This document shows, one piece after another, positions 6,467 through 15,036 of a stretch of 37,677 nt of DNA. A model generated the notes under the pieces. It did not search any database. It saw nothing but the letters and a program-made list of their open reading frames with translations, and was not told the origin of the DNA. Position 1 is the stretch's first letter. Every line of letters begins with the position of its first letter. The position numbers and the translations under genes were made by a program. Source of the stretch: an uncultured Schlesneria sp. (GTDB taxonomy: Bacteria > Planctomycetota > Planctomycetia > Planctomycetales > Planctomycetaceae); NCBI GenBank assembly GCA_903899985.1, contig CAIULL010000285.1:1-37677 (forward strand). Direction: 5' to 3'.

Positions 6467-6970
6467 ATGAAGAATAAAAAAACGCTTGTCCTGCTACGAC
6501 ATGCGAAATCGAGTTGGAAGGATCCTGGGCTTGATGATCAAGAACGTCCATTAAATGGTCGCGGCCGACGGAACGCCGCCCAGATGGGGCGATTGACGAA
6601 GGATCAAGACCTTGTCCCCAGGCTGGTGCTCTGTTCGACCGCTTTAAGAACACGAGAGACCGCAGCTTTGTTTTTTGCCGAATGGAATGTTTCGCCATCG
6701 ACAGAATACCGGGACGACCTTTACCACGCGGAGCCAGTTCAGATCGAAGGGATTTTAAACTCAGTGGATGACTCGGTCGAATCACTGATGATCATCGGGC
6801 ACAATCCGGGATTAGAGGAATTTTTGACTCAACACACCGGTAACTCAATCATTATGCCAACCGCCGCGTTGGCACGAGTCGATTTTGAACTGGACTCATG
6901 GAGTCAATTTACAACCTCGACACAAGGGACGTTGATCCATGTTTGGCGTCCCAAAGAGTTCGGCTTTTAG
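6467..6970 (+). CDS. sixA: SixA-type phosphohistidine phosphatase
   Basis: This 167-aa protein belongs to the histidine phosphatase superfamily. The catalytic RHA motif is at R11-H12 (LVLLRHAKSSW), followed by the SixA-typical D-ERPLNGRGRRNA segment. LCSTALRTRET supplies the second Arg, and IGHNPGLEEF carries the second catalytic His at 112. Length matches SixA (about 160). SixA removes phosphate from phosphohistidine, classically on the HPt domain of ArcB and on NPr of the nitrogen PTS; planctomycete targets are not known. The start ATG 6467 has no clear ribosome site, as is frequent here. A TATAAT lies at 6392-6397 in the divergent gap. No histidine kinase or HPt gene is nearby. Confidence 0.9.
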   Translation: MKNKKTLVLLRHAKSSWKDPGLDDQERPLNGRGRRNAAQMGRLTKDQDLVPRLVLCSTALRTRETAALFFAEWNVSPSTEYRDDLYHAEPVQIEGILNSVDDSVESLMIIGHNPGLEEFLTQHTGNSIIMPTAALARVDFELDSWSQFTTSTQGTLIHVWRPKEFGF

Positions 6971-7091
6971 CTTGTCGCCTCGTTTGAGCGTTCCGTCGAA
7001 CTGGTTCGATGAAGATTCATTTTCGAACGTGTCGATCACCCGGGCGACAATTTTGCATACCGCGTTGGACTCTGTTTGAAATCAGGTGTGA

Positions 7092-8120
7092 TTACAGCAG
7101 GTGAGCCGACAGATCTTCAGACTTGTCCGGGAAAAGCATGCTGACACTTGTTCGGTCGTGAATTGAGCGTATCGCTGCGGCCATCAGGTGGGCCACGGAA
7201 ACAACTTCCACATTATGAGGAAGTGGGCCGAACGAGGTTTCGATCGTGTCGGTGATGAACATCTTCTTAATGTCACTGTCGGCGATGCGAGCCGCCGCAC
7301 CTTCTGAAAGGACGCCATGCGTGACGCCCGCGTAGATATCCCTGGCCCCCCGGGACTTCAGTGTCTTGGCCATTTCAACCAATGAACGACCGGTAATTGT
7401 GAGATCGTCGACGAGGAACACGTTCTTGTCCTGTACATTTCCAATCACTTCGACGATCTGGACGGTTTCCGTATGATCCGCGCGGTACTTGTTTCCAATC
7501 ACCACGGGAGCATTCAGCAAGGTCGCATACGCTGCCGCGCCTTTGGCGAAACCGACGTCAGGACTGCAAACGACAAGATCTGACACGTTTAACGACTTGA
7601 AATGATTAACCAGCACGATTCGACCGTAAAGGTGGTCAACCGGGATTCGGAAGAAGCCCTGAATCTGCGGACTGTGAAGATCCATCGTCAACACTCGATC
7701 AGCACCGGCAGCCTCAATTGCGTCGGCACAGACCCGAGCTCGGATCGAGACGCGTGGCTCGTCCTTTTTGTCTCCCTGTGCATAACTGAAAAAAGGGATG
7801 ACGGCGGTCACGTTCTGGGCACTGGCTCGTCGAGCCGCGTCGATCCAGAATAACAGCTCCATAAAATTGTCATTGACGGGATAGTGGCAGCCCTGCACGA
7901 TAAAGACGTCTTTGCCGCGTACATTTTCTTTGATGCGAACAAAAACGTTCCCCTCACTGAAAATATGAGCACGAGCCGGGGTGAGCGATACACCCAGCGT
8001 GTTGGCAATCGTCTGCGCAAGGATTGGATTTCCGTTCCCAGCAATGATGGCCAGATCTCCCTGAGGAGCTTGAAAAGGTGCTATTCTTGGCCCGGCCAGA
8101 TCTGGGCGGATGAAGTCCAT
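7092..8120 (-). CDS. prs: Ribose-phosphate pyrophosphokinase (PRPP synthase), divergent type
   Basis: This is a 342-aa protein. The PRPP synthase scaffold is clear: LAIIAGNGNPILAQ at the start, FSEGNVFVRIKENVRGKDVF, AGADRVLTMDLH (metal His at 149), QIQGFF-IPVDHL, CSPDVGFAKGA, and the PRPP loop VFLVDDLTITGRS (about 234-246). It makes PRPP from ribose 5-phosphate and ATP for nucleotide, His and Trp synthesis. Several canonical motifs differ: the ATP loop ARQDRK reads AQGDKK, DDMIDTGGT reads DDLTITGRS, and the RF-DGE element has GN. The length exceeds the usual 310-320. ATG 8120 is supported by GAGGAG 9 bases upstream. Activity cannot be judged from motifs alone; the fold assignment is firm. Confidence 0.88.
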   Translation of the reverse strand: MDFIRPDLAGPRIAPFQAPQGDLAIIAGNGNPILAQTIANTLGVSLTPARAHIFSEGNVFVRIKENVRGKDVFIVQGCHYPVNDNFMELLFWIDAARRASAQNVTAVIPFFSYAQGDKKDEPRVSIRARVCADAIEAAGADRVLTMDLHSPQIQGFFRIPVDHLYGRIVLVNHFKSLNVSDLVVCSPDVGFAKGAAAYATLLNAPVVIGNKYRADHTETVQIVEVIGNVQDKNVFLVDDLTITGRSLVEMAKTLKSRGARDIYAGVTHGVLSEGAAARIADSDIKKMFITDTIETSFGPLPHNVEVVSVAHLMAAAIRSIHDRTSVSMLFPDKSEDLSAHLL

Positions 8121-8337
8121 CGATCATTTCTCCTCGTTGTTCACCATTCGAAGGGGCGTAAATCGTAGCACCGGAACTGCGGTGATACAAAGCCATCACA
8201 CTTTGACATCAGCAAAAGTCCGTCAGACACCTGAAGTGATGCTTTGCCAGTCTCTCCTGATCGCAGTATGATCGGCGTATCGCGGTCCGTTCGATTGTTT
8301 GAAACCGCTTTCGTCTCTTTTTCAATTCAATGCGAAA

Positions 8338-8583
8338 ATGGCTGACTACACAAAATACGATTCACGCGTCGACTCGCTGGTGATCGAATCCCGCACCAAT
8401 TGGGATCCTTCCGTCGGGAATCTGTCTGAAGAAGACAAGTTGTTTCTGGCGAAAATGGTTCATCTTTCGCCCGCGAAAGCGGCGAAAGTGTCGTACTCGC
8501 GATCTCATACCGGGTTTACTCGAGAGATCACGGTGACCGAGCAGGATATTGCCCGCATTTACGTCGAACAAATGCACTCGTAG
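8338..8583 (+). CDS. Small hypothetical protein
   Basis: This 81-aa soluble protein starts at ATG 8338 (MADYTKYDSRVD); the frame is open to a TTG at 8299, which would add 13 hydrophobic residues with no ribosome site. It ends at 8583, about 70 bases before a strong bidirectional terminator, which supports it being a real transcription unit. Sequence marks include NLSEEDKLFLAKMVHLSPAKAAKVSYSRSH and a C-terminal ITVTEQDIARIYVEQMH helix. I do not recognise the family; no catalytic motif is visible. The gap to the divergent prs gene (about 217 bp) should hold promoters for both. Confidence 0.65.
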   Translation: MADYTKYDSRVDSLVIESRTNWDPSVGNLSEEDKLFLAKMVHLSPAKAAKVSYSRSHTGFTREITVTEQDIARIYVEQMHS

Positions 8584-8654
8584 TCGATCACATCGTTTGA
8601 ATGTGATTGCTTCTCAATTTCCTGAAACACGTGTTTCGGTGAACGAATAAAACA

Positions 8655-8694
8655 ACGCTGGGCTGTCTTCTTTCGAAAACAGCCCAGCGTTTTT
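8655..8694. terminator. Bidirectional intrinsic terminator
   Basis: ACGCTGGGCTGT (8655-8666) and ACAGCCCAGCGT (8679-8690) are perfect 12-bp complements around a 12-base loop. TTTTTG follows on the + strand; on the - strand the stem is followed by TGTTTTATT. It separates the small + gene from the convergent DUF11 protein gene. Confidence 0.9.
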
Positions 8695-8718
8695 GTTTCG
8701 CATCGTGCAGAAGAGGTT

Positions 8719-10779
8719 TCAGTTCGAACCGTCGGTATAGGCTCGTGTCACTTCTTCCAGCAGCATTGGTTCTTGCAAGCCACCGCCACTCAATCGGGCT
8801 TTCATCCGGTGGCTCCCTTCCTTGGTCACTTTCATCTGGACGCGGAAGGTTACCTGACTGCCCGGAGCGATTTGCTCGATCGGGTTGAAGAACAACTGGC
8901 GGCCTTCGATCACCTGATCAACAGGAGCCTTCGCTGACAGGAACTGCATGCCGTTTGGCAGGTCGCAGGCAACCACGACGCCGGTCGCTGCTTTCGACCC
9001 TTCGTTCTTCACTCGAATTTCATAACCGGTTTCCGAACCGACTTCGACCGGATCATCAAGATCAACGAGTTCCAGGGTCAGAGACGCGATTCCATCGACG
9101 CGGGTTTCGATTTGAGCATCAGCCTGCACGCCCGAGTCAGAGACGACCTGGACCGTTTGAGTGAAGTCACCGAGCTTCAGCGAATTCAATTCACAGGCAA
9201 CTTGCATCGATTCACCCGGTGCCAGGCGATTGATGAACCATTGGATCGTGTTGATCGACGGATCATACTTACCACCGTGGTCGGCAGAAACGAACTTGAA
9301 GCCCTCTGAAACGACCTGCGACACACGGATGTTGCTGTTGACCAGGCTGCCGTCGTTAGTGACGGTCATCGTGTATTTGGCGTTACGTCCCTTGTATCGA
9401 AGTGAAGGTCCTTCGACGGCAATTTTCAGGCTGGGAGCGATAACGTTGAATTCCACCAGATCGGTGCTTGATGCTTCGGAACTTGAGGTTGCGACAACGG
9501 TGACCGATTGTGGACCACCTTTCGCAGCCGTCAAACCCAGCCGATAACTTCGTGTTTCACCAGGCCCAACCGCTCCGATGTCGATCACCAGCCGATCTTC
9601 CCGGGTCGGGTGTTCAAGTCCGGCCGACAATTTGGCTTCGACTTTCACGTCCTGAACCGTCCCTGTACCAGGGTTGGTGACGGTGATCATCTGCGAGGCT
9701 GGATCGCCCAGCATCACTTCTTTGGTTGGCGATTTGACCGAGACTTTCAGCAACGGTTCGTGAACCGAAAACGCAGTTGAACTGGTTCCGGTGAAGCGAA
9801 CCATCGCCGTGGCACCGATATCCCCACGACGGCTGGGAATCATCTTCACGCTGATCTTTTTCTCGCTGCCTGCTTCGAGTTGTTCGATTGTCCACGTCAG
9901 TCGGTCAGTTGCTGAAGCTGGCTTCGGCTCGGCTGCGGTGAGTCGAACGTTGGTCGGGAAAATTGCGTCGATTGCAATTTGCGTGACAGGCGTCGAACCG
10001 GTGTTCTTCACGATCAAGTCGGCCTGGCATTCCTGACCGACGTTGAACTCACCCCGCTTGAACCATTCCAGCGTGACCTGGGGTGTTTGAGGCCCTGTCT
10101 TTACCGGAGCTGTTTCGATTGACGGCGTTCGCGCACTGGCGTCGCTATCGAATGACTCGTCACGAACCGCAACCGTTTCTTTTTGTTTAGCGGCGGGTTT
10201 GCGAGTTGTCTTTACCGTTGATTCATCAAATTCCGCGACAGGAGGCGCGCTCTTGGGGCGGCTGTCGCTTCGAATCTGCTGAACAAGAGTTTTCTTGCCA
10301 GAAGGCTTGTTATAGTTGGCTTGAGCAACCGATGGGTTGACCTTTTCCTTCGAGGCCGCGGCGGCAGCAGAGCTGTCAGACGCGGTTGGCAGGTCCGTCA
10401 GTGACGGTTCTTCGAAGTCAGCCTTGGCTTTTCTGGTTGGCGATTTCGCCGTCACGACCGGCTTTTCCGGCAGTGGTTCGTCAGCCCAGTCGGTCGAATC
10501 CGACTTGGCAGTGGCCGAAGCCGAAACGATTGGCTTGGCGACCGTCTCTGGTGTTGGCGCGTCTTCGCCAAACAGATCTTTATAATAGTTTTTGGGTCCT
10601 GCATTCGCTGAAGCGTCAGGCTTCTTTGCAGGCCGCTTTGCAATTGGTTTCGCTGAAGTTCCCGCAGTACCAACTGCGGGCCGTCCTGCCGACTGGTCTG
10701 CGACAGGGTCAGCAGCGTAGCCGCTTTGATGAAGCGCCATCATTCCCGAGATGGCGAGAATCCAACTCCCGCGTCGCAT
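8719..10779 (-). CDS. Secreted DUF11-repeat protein
   Basis: This is a 686-aa protein. A signal peptide (residues 1-22, ending SGYAA) is followed by about 200 residues of Ala/Lys/Ser/Pro-rich low-complexity sequence. About four DUF11 / CARDB-like beta-sandwich repeats fill residues 240-680. Each repeat has the pattern G-x-x-x-x-Y/A-x-I/V-x-V-x-N-x-G followed by V-x-D/A-x-L-P-x-G (for example GYEIRVKNEGS and CDLPNGMQFLS). Such repeats are structural, in surface or envelope proteins. ATG 10779 has AGGAG six bases upstream. It is transcribed away from the recombinase gene and ends at the shared terminator at 8655. No enzymatic residues are seen; its role in the planctomycete envelope is inferred from export and domain type. 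Confidence 0.88.
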   Translation of the reverse strand: MRRGSWILAISGMMALHQSGYAADPVADQSAGRPAVGTAGTSAKPIAKRPAKKPDASANAGPKNYYKDLFGEDAPTPETVAKPIVSASATAKSDSTDWADEPLPEKPVVTAKSPTRKAKADFEEPSLTDLPTASDSSAAAAASKEKVNPSVAQANYNKPSGKKTLVQQIRSDSRPKSAPPVAEFDESTVKTTRKPAAKQKETVAVRDESFDSDASARTPSIETAPVKTGPQTPQVTLEWFKRGEFNVGQECQADLIVKNTGSTPVTQIAIDAIFPTNVRLTAAEPKPASATDRLTWTIEQLEAGSEKKISVKMIPSRRGDIGATAMVRFTGTSSTAFSVHEPLLKVSVKSPTKEVMLGDPASQMITVTNPGTGTVQDVKVEAKLSAGLEHPTREDRLVIDIGAVGPGETRSYRLGLTAAKGGPQSVTVVATSSSEASSTDLVEFNVIAPSLKIAVEGPSLRYKGRNAKYTMTVTNDGSLVNSNIRVSQVVSEGFKFVSADHGGKYDPSINTIQWFINRLAPGESMQVACELNSLKLGDFTQTVQVVSDSGVQADAQIETRVDGIASLTLELVDLDDPVEVGSETGYEIRVKNEGSKAATGVVVACDLPNGMQFLSAKAPVDQVIEGRQLFFNPIEQIAPGSQVTFRVQMKVTKEGSHRMKARLSGGGLQEPMLLEEVTRAYTDGSN

Positions 10780-11124
10780 GATCAGCTCCTTCGAATCGAT
10801 TCTTGGTGAGTGTCATAACCCAAAGCAAGGTCATTCCCCGCCGGGCAATCACCGACACCGCCGAATCCCATTTCAGCGCGTGCCCGTAATCTGTATCGGT
10901 CAGGGTGACCGGAACCATTGAATCGATCCGCACGACTTGAGCTACTTTTACGAATGTAGGGATTCTTCGGACTGGAAATCGAATACGAAATGCCTGAAGT
11001 CCGGCATTATTTGCCGAATGGAGTTTAAATGTTTGAGTGAACGACCAAAGCAAAGGGCTGGTCGAGACCGATGGGTGTATAATGAGAAACACGATCCAGA
11101 CCACGAAGCATCGAGGCTGATGTC
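10780..11124. promoter_or_regulatory. 345-bp divergent gap with putative promoters
   Basis: No gene is seen. The gap separates the leftward DUF11 protein from the rightward recombinase gene, so it must hold both promoters. A TATAAT at 11078-11083, about 41 bases before the recombinase ATG, is the best -10 candidate; its -35 region is poor. No repeat or RNA element was recognised. Confidence 0.4.
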
Positions 11125-12075
11125 ATGCCACCGCGCAAGCGACCCGTCCAGGAGGCTGTCCCACGTGCTGCAGCGCCAGCAGATCCTTCGCAGCATCTGT
11201 CCGGCTTCATCCATTACCTGAAGGCGGAATGCGGTCTCTCTCAAAATACAATCCTGGCATACCGCCGGGACCTCACCCGATTTGACGCCTGGTATCGAGA
11301 GCATGGTCCATCACGACTTCAGCTTGTCGATCTTGGATTACTCACTCGCTATCTGGAAGACCTGCATCAGCATCAGTACGCCGCAACATCGATGGCAAGA
11401 CACCTGGTTTCCCTGAAGATGTTTTTCCGATACCTCGTGCTGGAAGGGATTCTGCCCGAAAGTGTCGCGGAATTGGTGAACTCACCAAAACTCTGGCAGC
11501 ATTTACCCAAAGTCCTCAGCCCGGAAAAGGTCGATGAACTGATTGCAGCACCACTACGACAAGACCGTTATCCCTTGCGCGATCGCGCGCTTCTGGCGTT
11601 GATGTACGCGACCGGATGCCGTGCTTCGGAAGTCTGCGGGATTACGCCGCGCGATATCCAGCTCGACGAAGGTTATTGCCGTTGTGTTGGTAAGGGAAAC
11701 AAAGAGCGGATTGTTTCGCTGAATCCGGTCGCACGAGCAGCCGTCGAAGCGTACCTCAAGAACGAGCGAACTCAGCTTGTTCTCACAGAGGACCCGACAA
11801 CGCCTCTGCTTGTCTCCCGCTGCGGCAAACGTCTGTCGAGGATCACGGTGTGGAAGTTGGTCAAACGCTACGCGGCGCGCATTGGAGCAAGCCGCGAGGT
11901 CAGTCCACATACACTACGGCATAGTTTCGCGACACACATGCTGGCAGGTGGTGCCGAAATCCGAGCCCTCCAAGAATTACTCGGACATGCCAGCATTCGG
12001 ACCACTCAAATCTATACCCAGGTCGACCACAGCCGACTCAAGTCGGTCCATGAAAAATGCCATCCTCGCGGATGA
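11125..12075 (+). CDS. xerD: Tyrosine recombinase XerC/XerD
   Basis: This 316-aa site-specific recombinase resolves chromosome dimers at dif with its partner Xer protein. The N-terminal SAM-like DNA-binding domain (about residues 24-110) includes FIHYLKAECGLSQNTILAYR. The catalytic domain (about 133-315) has all six catalytic positions: R166 (TGCRASE), K190 (GKGNKER), H262 and R265 (HTLRHSF), H288 (LLGHAS) and nucleophile Y297 (TTQIYT). The protein ends in HPRG, as typical Xer proteins do (HPRA). Whether it is XerC or XerD is not certain from motifs; XerD is favoured by general resemblance. The gene converges on gatB with a 19-bp gap. No integrase-type extensions or att sites are seen, so a housekeeping role is likely. 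Confidence 0.9.
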   Translation: MPPRKRPVQEAVPRAAAPADPSQHLSGFIHYLKAECGLSQNTILAYRRDLTRFDAWYREHGPSRLQLVDLGLLTRYLEDLHQHQYAATSMARHLVSLKMFFRYLVLEGILPESVAELVNSPKLWQHLPKVLSPEKVDELIAAPLRQDRYPLRDRALLALMYATGCRASEVCGITPRDIQLDEGYCRCVGKGNKERIVSLNPVARAAVEAYLKNERTQLVLTEDPTTPLLVSRCGKRLSRITVWKLVKRYAARIGASREVSPHTLRHSFATHMLAGGAEIRALQELLGHASIRTTQIYTQVDHSRLKSVHEKCHPRG

Positions 12076-12094
12076 ACGACGGCGGACGGGATTC

Positions 12095-13612
12095 CTATTC
12101 ACCCAATTTCGCCAGTAATTTCTCACGGACGGTTTGAGGGTCTGCACCCTTCACTGCTTTCATGACCTGACCGATCAGGGCGCCGATCGCCTTCTCGTTG
12201 CCACTCTTAAAGTCTGCGATCGCCTTTGCATTTCGTGACAGGACTTCGGTGATCGCGTTCTCGATCGCACCGGTGTCTTGAACGATTGCCAGTCCACGAG
12301 AGGTCACCAATTCGCCAATTCGGTCCGCTGAGACCGCATGGCCACCGTCGGCATCCTCAAGCAGTGCCGTAAACACTTCCCGGGCTGATTTGATGGTAAT
12401 CTGCTTCTTGTTAATTCGGTCCAGCAGTGCAGAGAGCACGGGGGGACGGATCGGAAAGTTCGAAATCGTCTGATTTCGTTCTTTCATTGCGGCCTGCATA
12501 TCTTGCGTGAGCCAGTTTGCTGCCTGCTTCCCATCGCCACAAGATTTCGCGACCTCTTCGAAGTAATCAGCAACGGCACGCCCCTGATCGATAATGACTG
12601 CTGCGTCGTAGGGTGACAACTGGAATTCGTCGATAATTCGTTGCCGACGTGTGGCAGGAAGCTCACACATCGCGGCGCGAATCGAATTGACCTTCTCGAC
12701 GCTGGTCATCACGGGGACAAGGTCCGGGTCGGGAAAGTATCGATAGTCAGCGGCCTCTTCTTTTTCTCGCAGGGGATAAGTGGTGCCACGGTTGGGATCG
12801 AACCCGACCGTCCGCTTGTGCCCTCCTTTCGCTCCCATCCGGATGCCGGTCTGCTGGAATGATTCCCATTGACGAGCGACTTCGTACTCGATCGCCTGCT
12901 CGGTAAATCGAAAGCTGTTGAGATTCTTGATCTCGACAATGGGTGTTGGAACTTTTGTTCCATCCGGTTGAGTCACGTGCAAGTTCACATTCGCATCGCA
13001 ACGCAAACTCCCTTCCTGCATGTTGCAATCCGAGACTTCGAGATACGTCAGCATTAACCTCAGTTCTTCGAGAAATCGTCGAGCTTCGTCTGCAGAACGC
13101 AAGTCCGGTTCTGTCACGATCTCAACCAACGGGGTTCCTGCGCGGTTCAGATCGACCTTGCTGTCGCGGCCCCGGCCCGATTCATCGTGCATGTTTTTGC
13201 CGGCATCTTCTTCCAGATGCGCCCGCAAGATGCGAACTCGTCGAACCGTCGATTGTTTGCCGCCGTCGCCTGCGGAATCAGCCGTCACAACATCGACCTG
13301 GCCGTGATGACTGAACGGCAGATCGAACTGACTGATCTGGTATCCTTTGGGAAGATCCGGGTAGAAGTACTGCTTACGATCCCATTTTGTGTAAGGAGCA
13401 ATCTGACATCCCAGCCCGAGCGCCGTTTTCACACCGAGGTCATAGGCGTGCTCGTTCAAAACGGGCAGCGCTCCGGGTAGCCCAAGACAAACGGGACAAG
13501 TCTGAACGTTCGGATGATCGGGATTGAAGGCTGTCGAACATCCGCAAAAAATCTTTGTCTTCGTCTGAAGTTGAACGTGAATTTCGAGGCCAATAATGAT
13601 TTCGTAGGACAT
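12095..13612 (-). CDS. gatB: Asp/Glu-tRNA amidotransferase subunit B
   Basis: This is a 505-aa protein. GatB binds the mischarged tRNA and carries the kinase site of GatCAB, which converts Glu-tRNAGln and Asp-tRNAAsn to Gln- and Asn-tRNA. The family opening IIGLEIHVQLQTKTKIFC is followed by C-G-C and by C-P-V-C-LG, the zinc-binding Cys pairs. PKGYQISQFDLP, GTPLVEIVTEPD, EEAADYRYFPDPDL and the C-terminal YqeY-like domain (ending GALIGQVMKAVKG) follow. Start ATG 13612 (MSYEII) fits the family; an in-frame ATG at 13645 adds 11 unrelated residues. gatA and gatC are not in the window. It is the last gene of a leftward run. Confidence 0.95.
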   Translation of the reverse strand: MSYEIIIGLEIHVQLQTKTKIFCGCSTAFNPDHPNVQTCPVCLGLPGALPVLNEHAYDLGVKTALGLGCQIAPYTKWDRKQYFYPDLPKGYQISQFDLPFSHHGQVDVVTADSAGDGGKQSTVRRVRILRAHLEEDAGKNMHDESGRGRDSKVDLNRAGTPLVEIVTEPDLRSADEARRFLEELRLMLTYLEVSDCNMQEGSLRCDANVNLHVTQPDGTKVPTPIVEIKNLNSFRFTEQAIEYEVARQWESFQQTGIRMGAKGGHKRTVGFDPNRGTTYPLREKEEAADYRYFPDPDLVPVMTSVEKVNSIRAAMCELPATRRQRIIDEFQLSPYDAAVIIDQGRAVADYFEEVAKSCGDGKQAANWLTQDMQAAMKERNQTISNFPIRPPVLSALLDRINKKQITIKSAREVFTALLEDADGGHAVSADRIGELVTSRGLAIVQDTGAIENAITEVLSRNAKAIADFKSGNEKAIGALIGQVMKAVKGADPQTVREKLLAKLGE

Positions 13613-13746
13613 CACATTCTCAATCGAATAAATCTTGAATAACAAAACTTCACGAACACACCGGGCGATGTCAGCTTCTCACCTGAATCAGGTCAGAAGT
13701 TCGAAACGGCCAGGGCAAGTCATGACCCGTCTGACACCGGCACGTC

Positions 13747-14628
13747 TTATGTTGAACTCGCCGAGTCAATTGTGGCCCAGGTCAATGTTCCGTCGGAAAT
13801 CTTCTCAGCCAGTTCGGGGACCGTTGCAAGAATGTTTTTGGCAACCGGATCTGGACTTTGACTTAATGCCAGAGCTGCGGCCTGTTGTTCGACAGCCGAG
13901 CCCGAAGTCAGTACCTGTTTGAGATCGGCCAGAGCACGCGCATCAGCGTGGCGTCCGACACAGCGCCACATATCTGGAGCGATTGGCCGTTTCGCCGCCC
14001 ATCTCTCGTGAACAAAATCAACGACCATCGCTGACAACTGGGGATTGGCGCGCTGATCAAGCCCGACAATTGGAGACATTGGGACGCCAATGAACTGGCA
14101 TTTCAGCACCATCTGGTTCCACTGATCGTCGCTGAACTGCTCGGCGGGATAGGGATTCTGGTGAGCGACGGCGCAGAATACGGCTTTAATATTTGTACGA
14201 ATACCTTCGGCAGCCCGTAATATGTGCGCTGCAGGGTGCGGCAGTAGTGGCAAAGCCTGATACATCGCGACAAGCTCACCAACTTCACCCGCGCCAAACA
14301 ATTGATCCAGAACAGCGACAAGTTCGGTCGCTTCAATGTTGGGCAGGGAAAGTAAAAACAAAGCCCGCGTCAGCTGGTCGACGCTCCAGCCACGCGGATT
14401 CCAACCCGGCCGAGCCTCGTGAGCTACCGACAGCTCTTCGTCAATCAGTCCGAGGTCTGATTTCCCGACCTTCCGCGGCGCCATTCCAAAGGCAAGATAA
14501 AGACCTTTCTTATCGCCCAGGCGAATGGCCCCCTGACGATCGCGGACCCAGCTGGCTGCGGCGGGGTCGAGCCTCATTGCCAGCCAGCTCTCGATTAACT
14601 TCTTTATTTTGTCTGTCTCAGGATTCAT
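13747..14628 (-). CDS. EboA domain-containing protein
   Basis: This 293-aa soluble, mostly helical protein matches EboA in its conserved blocks. These are APRKVGK, ARPGWNPRGWSVDQLTRALF, LFGAGEVGELVAMYQALPLL, AAEGIRTNIKAVFCAVAHQN-PYPAEQF, QWNQMVLKCQFIGVP, IVGLDQRANPQL and a VHERWAAKRPI-MWRCVG block. EboA is part of the ebo cluster (eboA-F), which in cyanobacteria is needed for export of the scytonemin precursor; its biochemical role is unknown. Here none of eboB, eboC, eboD or eboF is adjacent, and the TIM-barrel gene at 15017 is Tat-exported and not obviously EboE. ATG 14628 has AGGAG five bases upstream; an in-frame ATG at 14676 is unlikely. It lies downstream of the FmdB-like gene, probably in the same transcript. 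Confidence 0.85.
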   Translation of the reverse strand: MNPETDKIKKLIESWLAMRLDPAAASWVRDRQGAIRLGDKKGLYLAFGMAPRKVGKSDLGLIDEELSVAHEARPGWNPRGWSVDQLTRALFLLSLPNIEATELVAVLDQLFGAGEVGELVAMYQALPLLPHPAAHILRAAEGIRTNIKAVFCAVAHQNPYPAEQFSDDQWNQMVLKCQFIGVPMSPIVGLDQRANPQLSAMVVDFVHERWAAKRPIAPDMWRCVGRHADARALADLKQVLTSGSAVEQQAAALALSQSPDPVAKNILATVPELAEKISDGTLTWATIDSASST

Positions 14629-14726
14629 ACTCACTCCTGCCGATTTTGGTACTTCCCCTTCACGAGAAATGACCAATCTCGACTTCGGATTTACGACAAG
14701 ATGTTCTCAATCGAAACGGTCGTTCG

Positions 14727-14978
14727 TTAATGTCCGTGACCGCAACTGGTGGGATTGCCGCAGCAGCCAGCCATCGGAAGTTGAGGAACGGGACTCGCGA
14801 TCGGCAACGCAATTCCCCCGGAGATCACTCGTTCGACGGGTGTATCGAGTGGCGTCTTGCCAGGTTCAGTCTGACTTCGCTGGCAAAGTTCTCCCCAGTT
14901 TGAAATCGATTCCTTCATTCCATGTTGCACGGTCACCGTTTTTTGATTCTTGGCGCAATGATAATCGTAAGTTGGCAT
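14727..14978 (-). CDS. FmdB-like small protein with rearranged cysteines
   Basis: This is an 83-aa protein. It begins MPTYDYHC, like the FmdB zinc-ribbon family (MPxYEYxCxxC), followed by VTVQHGMKE, a W-GELC segment and VERVISGGIALP. The ribbon is altered: the first knuckle reads C8-A-K-N, lacking its second Cys, and the middle has only one Cys instead of a CXXC. Instead the C-terminal tail reads GCCGNPTSCGHGH, a Cys/His cluster that could bind metal. FmdB proteins are small regulators of uncertain function. ATG 14978 follows GGGAG by 9 bases; an in-frame ATG at 15020 overlaps the stop of the upstream gene. It lies between the TIM-barrel and eboA-like genes on the same strand. Confidence 0.75.
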   Translation of the reverse strand: MPTYDYHCAKNQKTVTVQHGMKESISNWGELCQRSQTEPGKTPLDTPVERVISGGIALPIASPVPQLPMAGCCGNPTSCGHGH

Positions 14979-15011
14979 CTCAAGGTTCTCCCGGAAAGCT
15001 GTGACGTTTTT

Positions 15012-15036
15012 AAAAATCAACCCGATCGTTGTCGGG
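15012..15036 (-). terminator. Weak intrinsic terminator overlapping a stop codon
   Basis: On the minus strand CCCGA (15036-15032) pairs with TCGGG (15025-15021), closing a short loop, and a T5 run follows at 15016-15012. The stop codon of the TIM-barrel gene (15017-15019) lies between stem and T-run. The stem is short, so readthrough into the FmdB-like gene is likely. Confidence 0.35.

Noticed and set aside
6135-6785. Minus-strand open frame of 216 codons
   Set aside because: It overlaps the peptidase N-terminus and is antisense to sixA, both with clear motifs.
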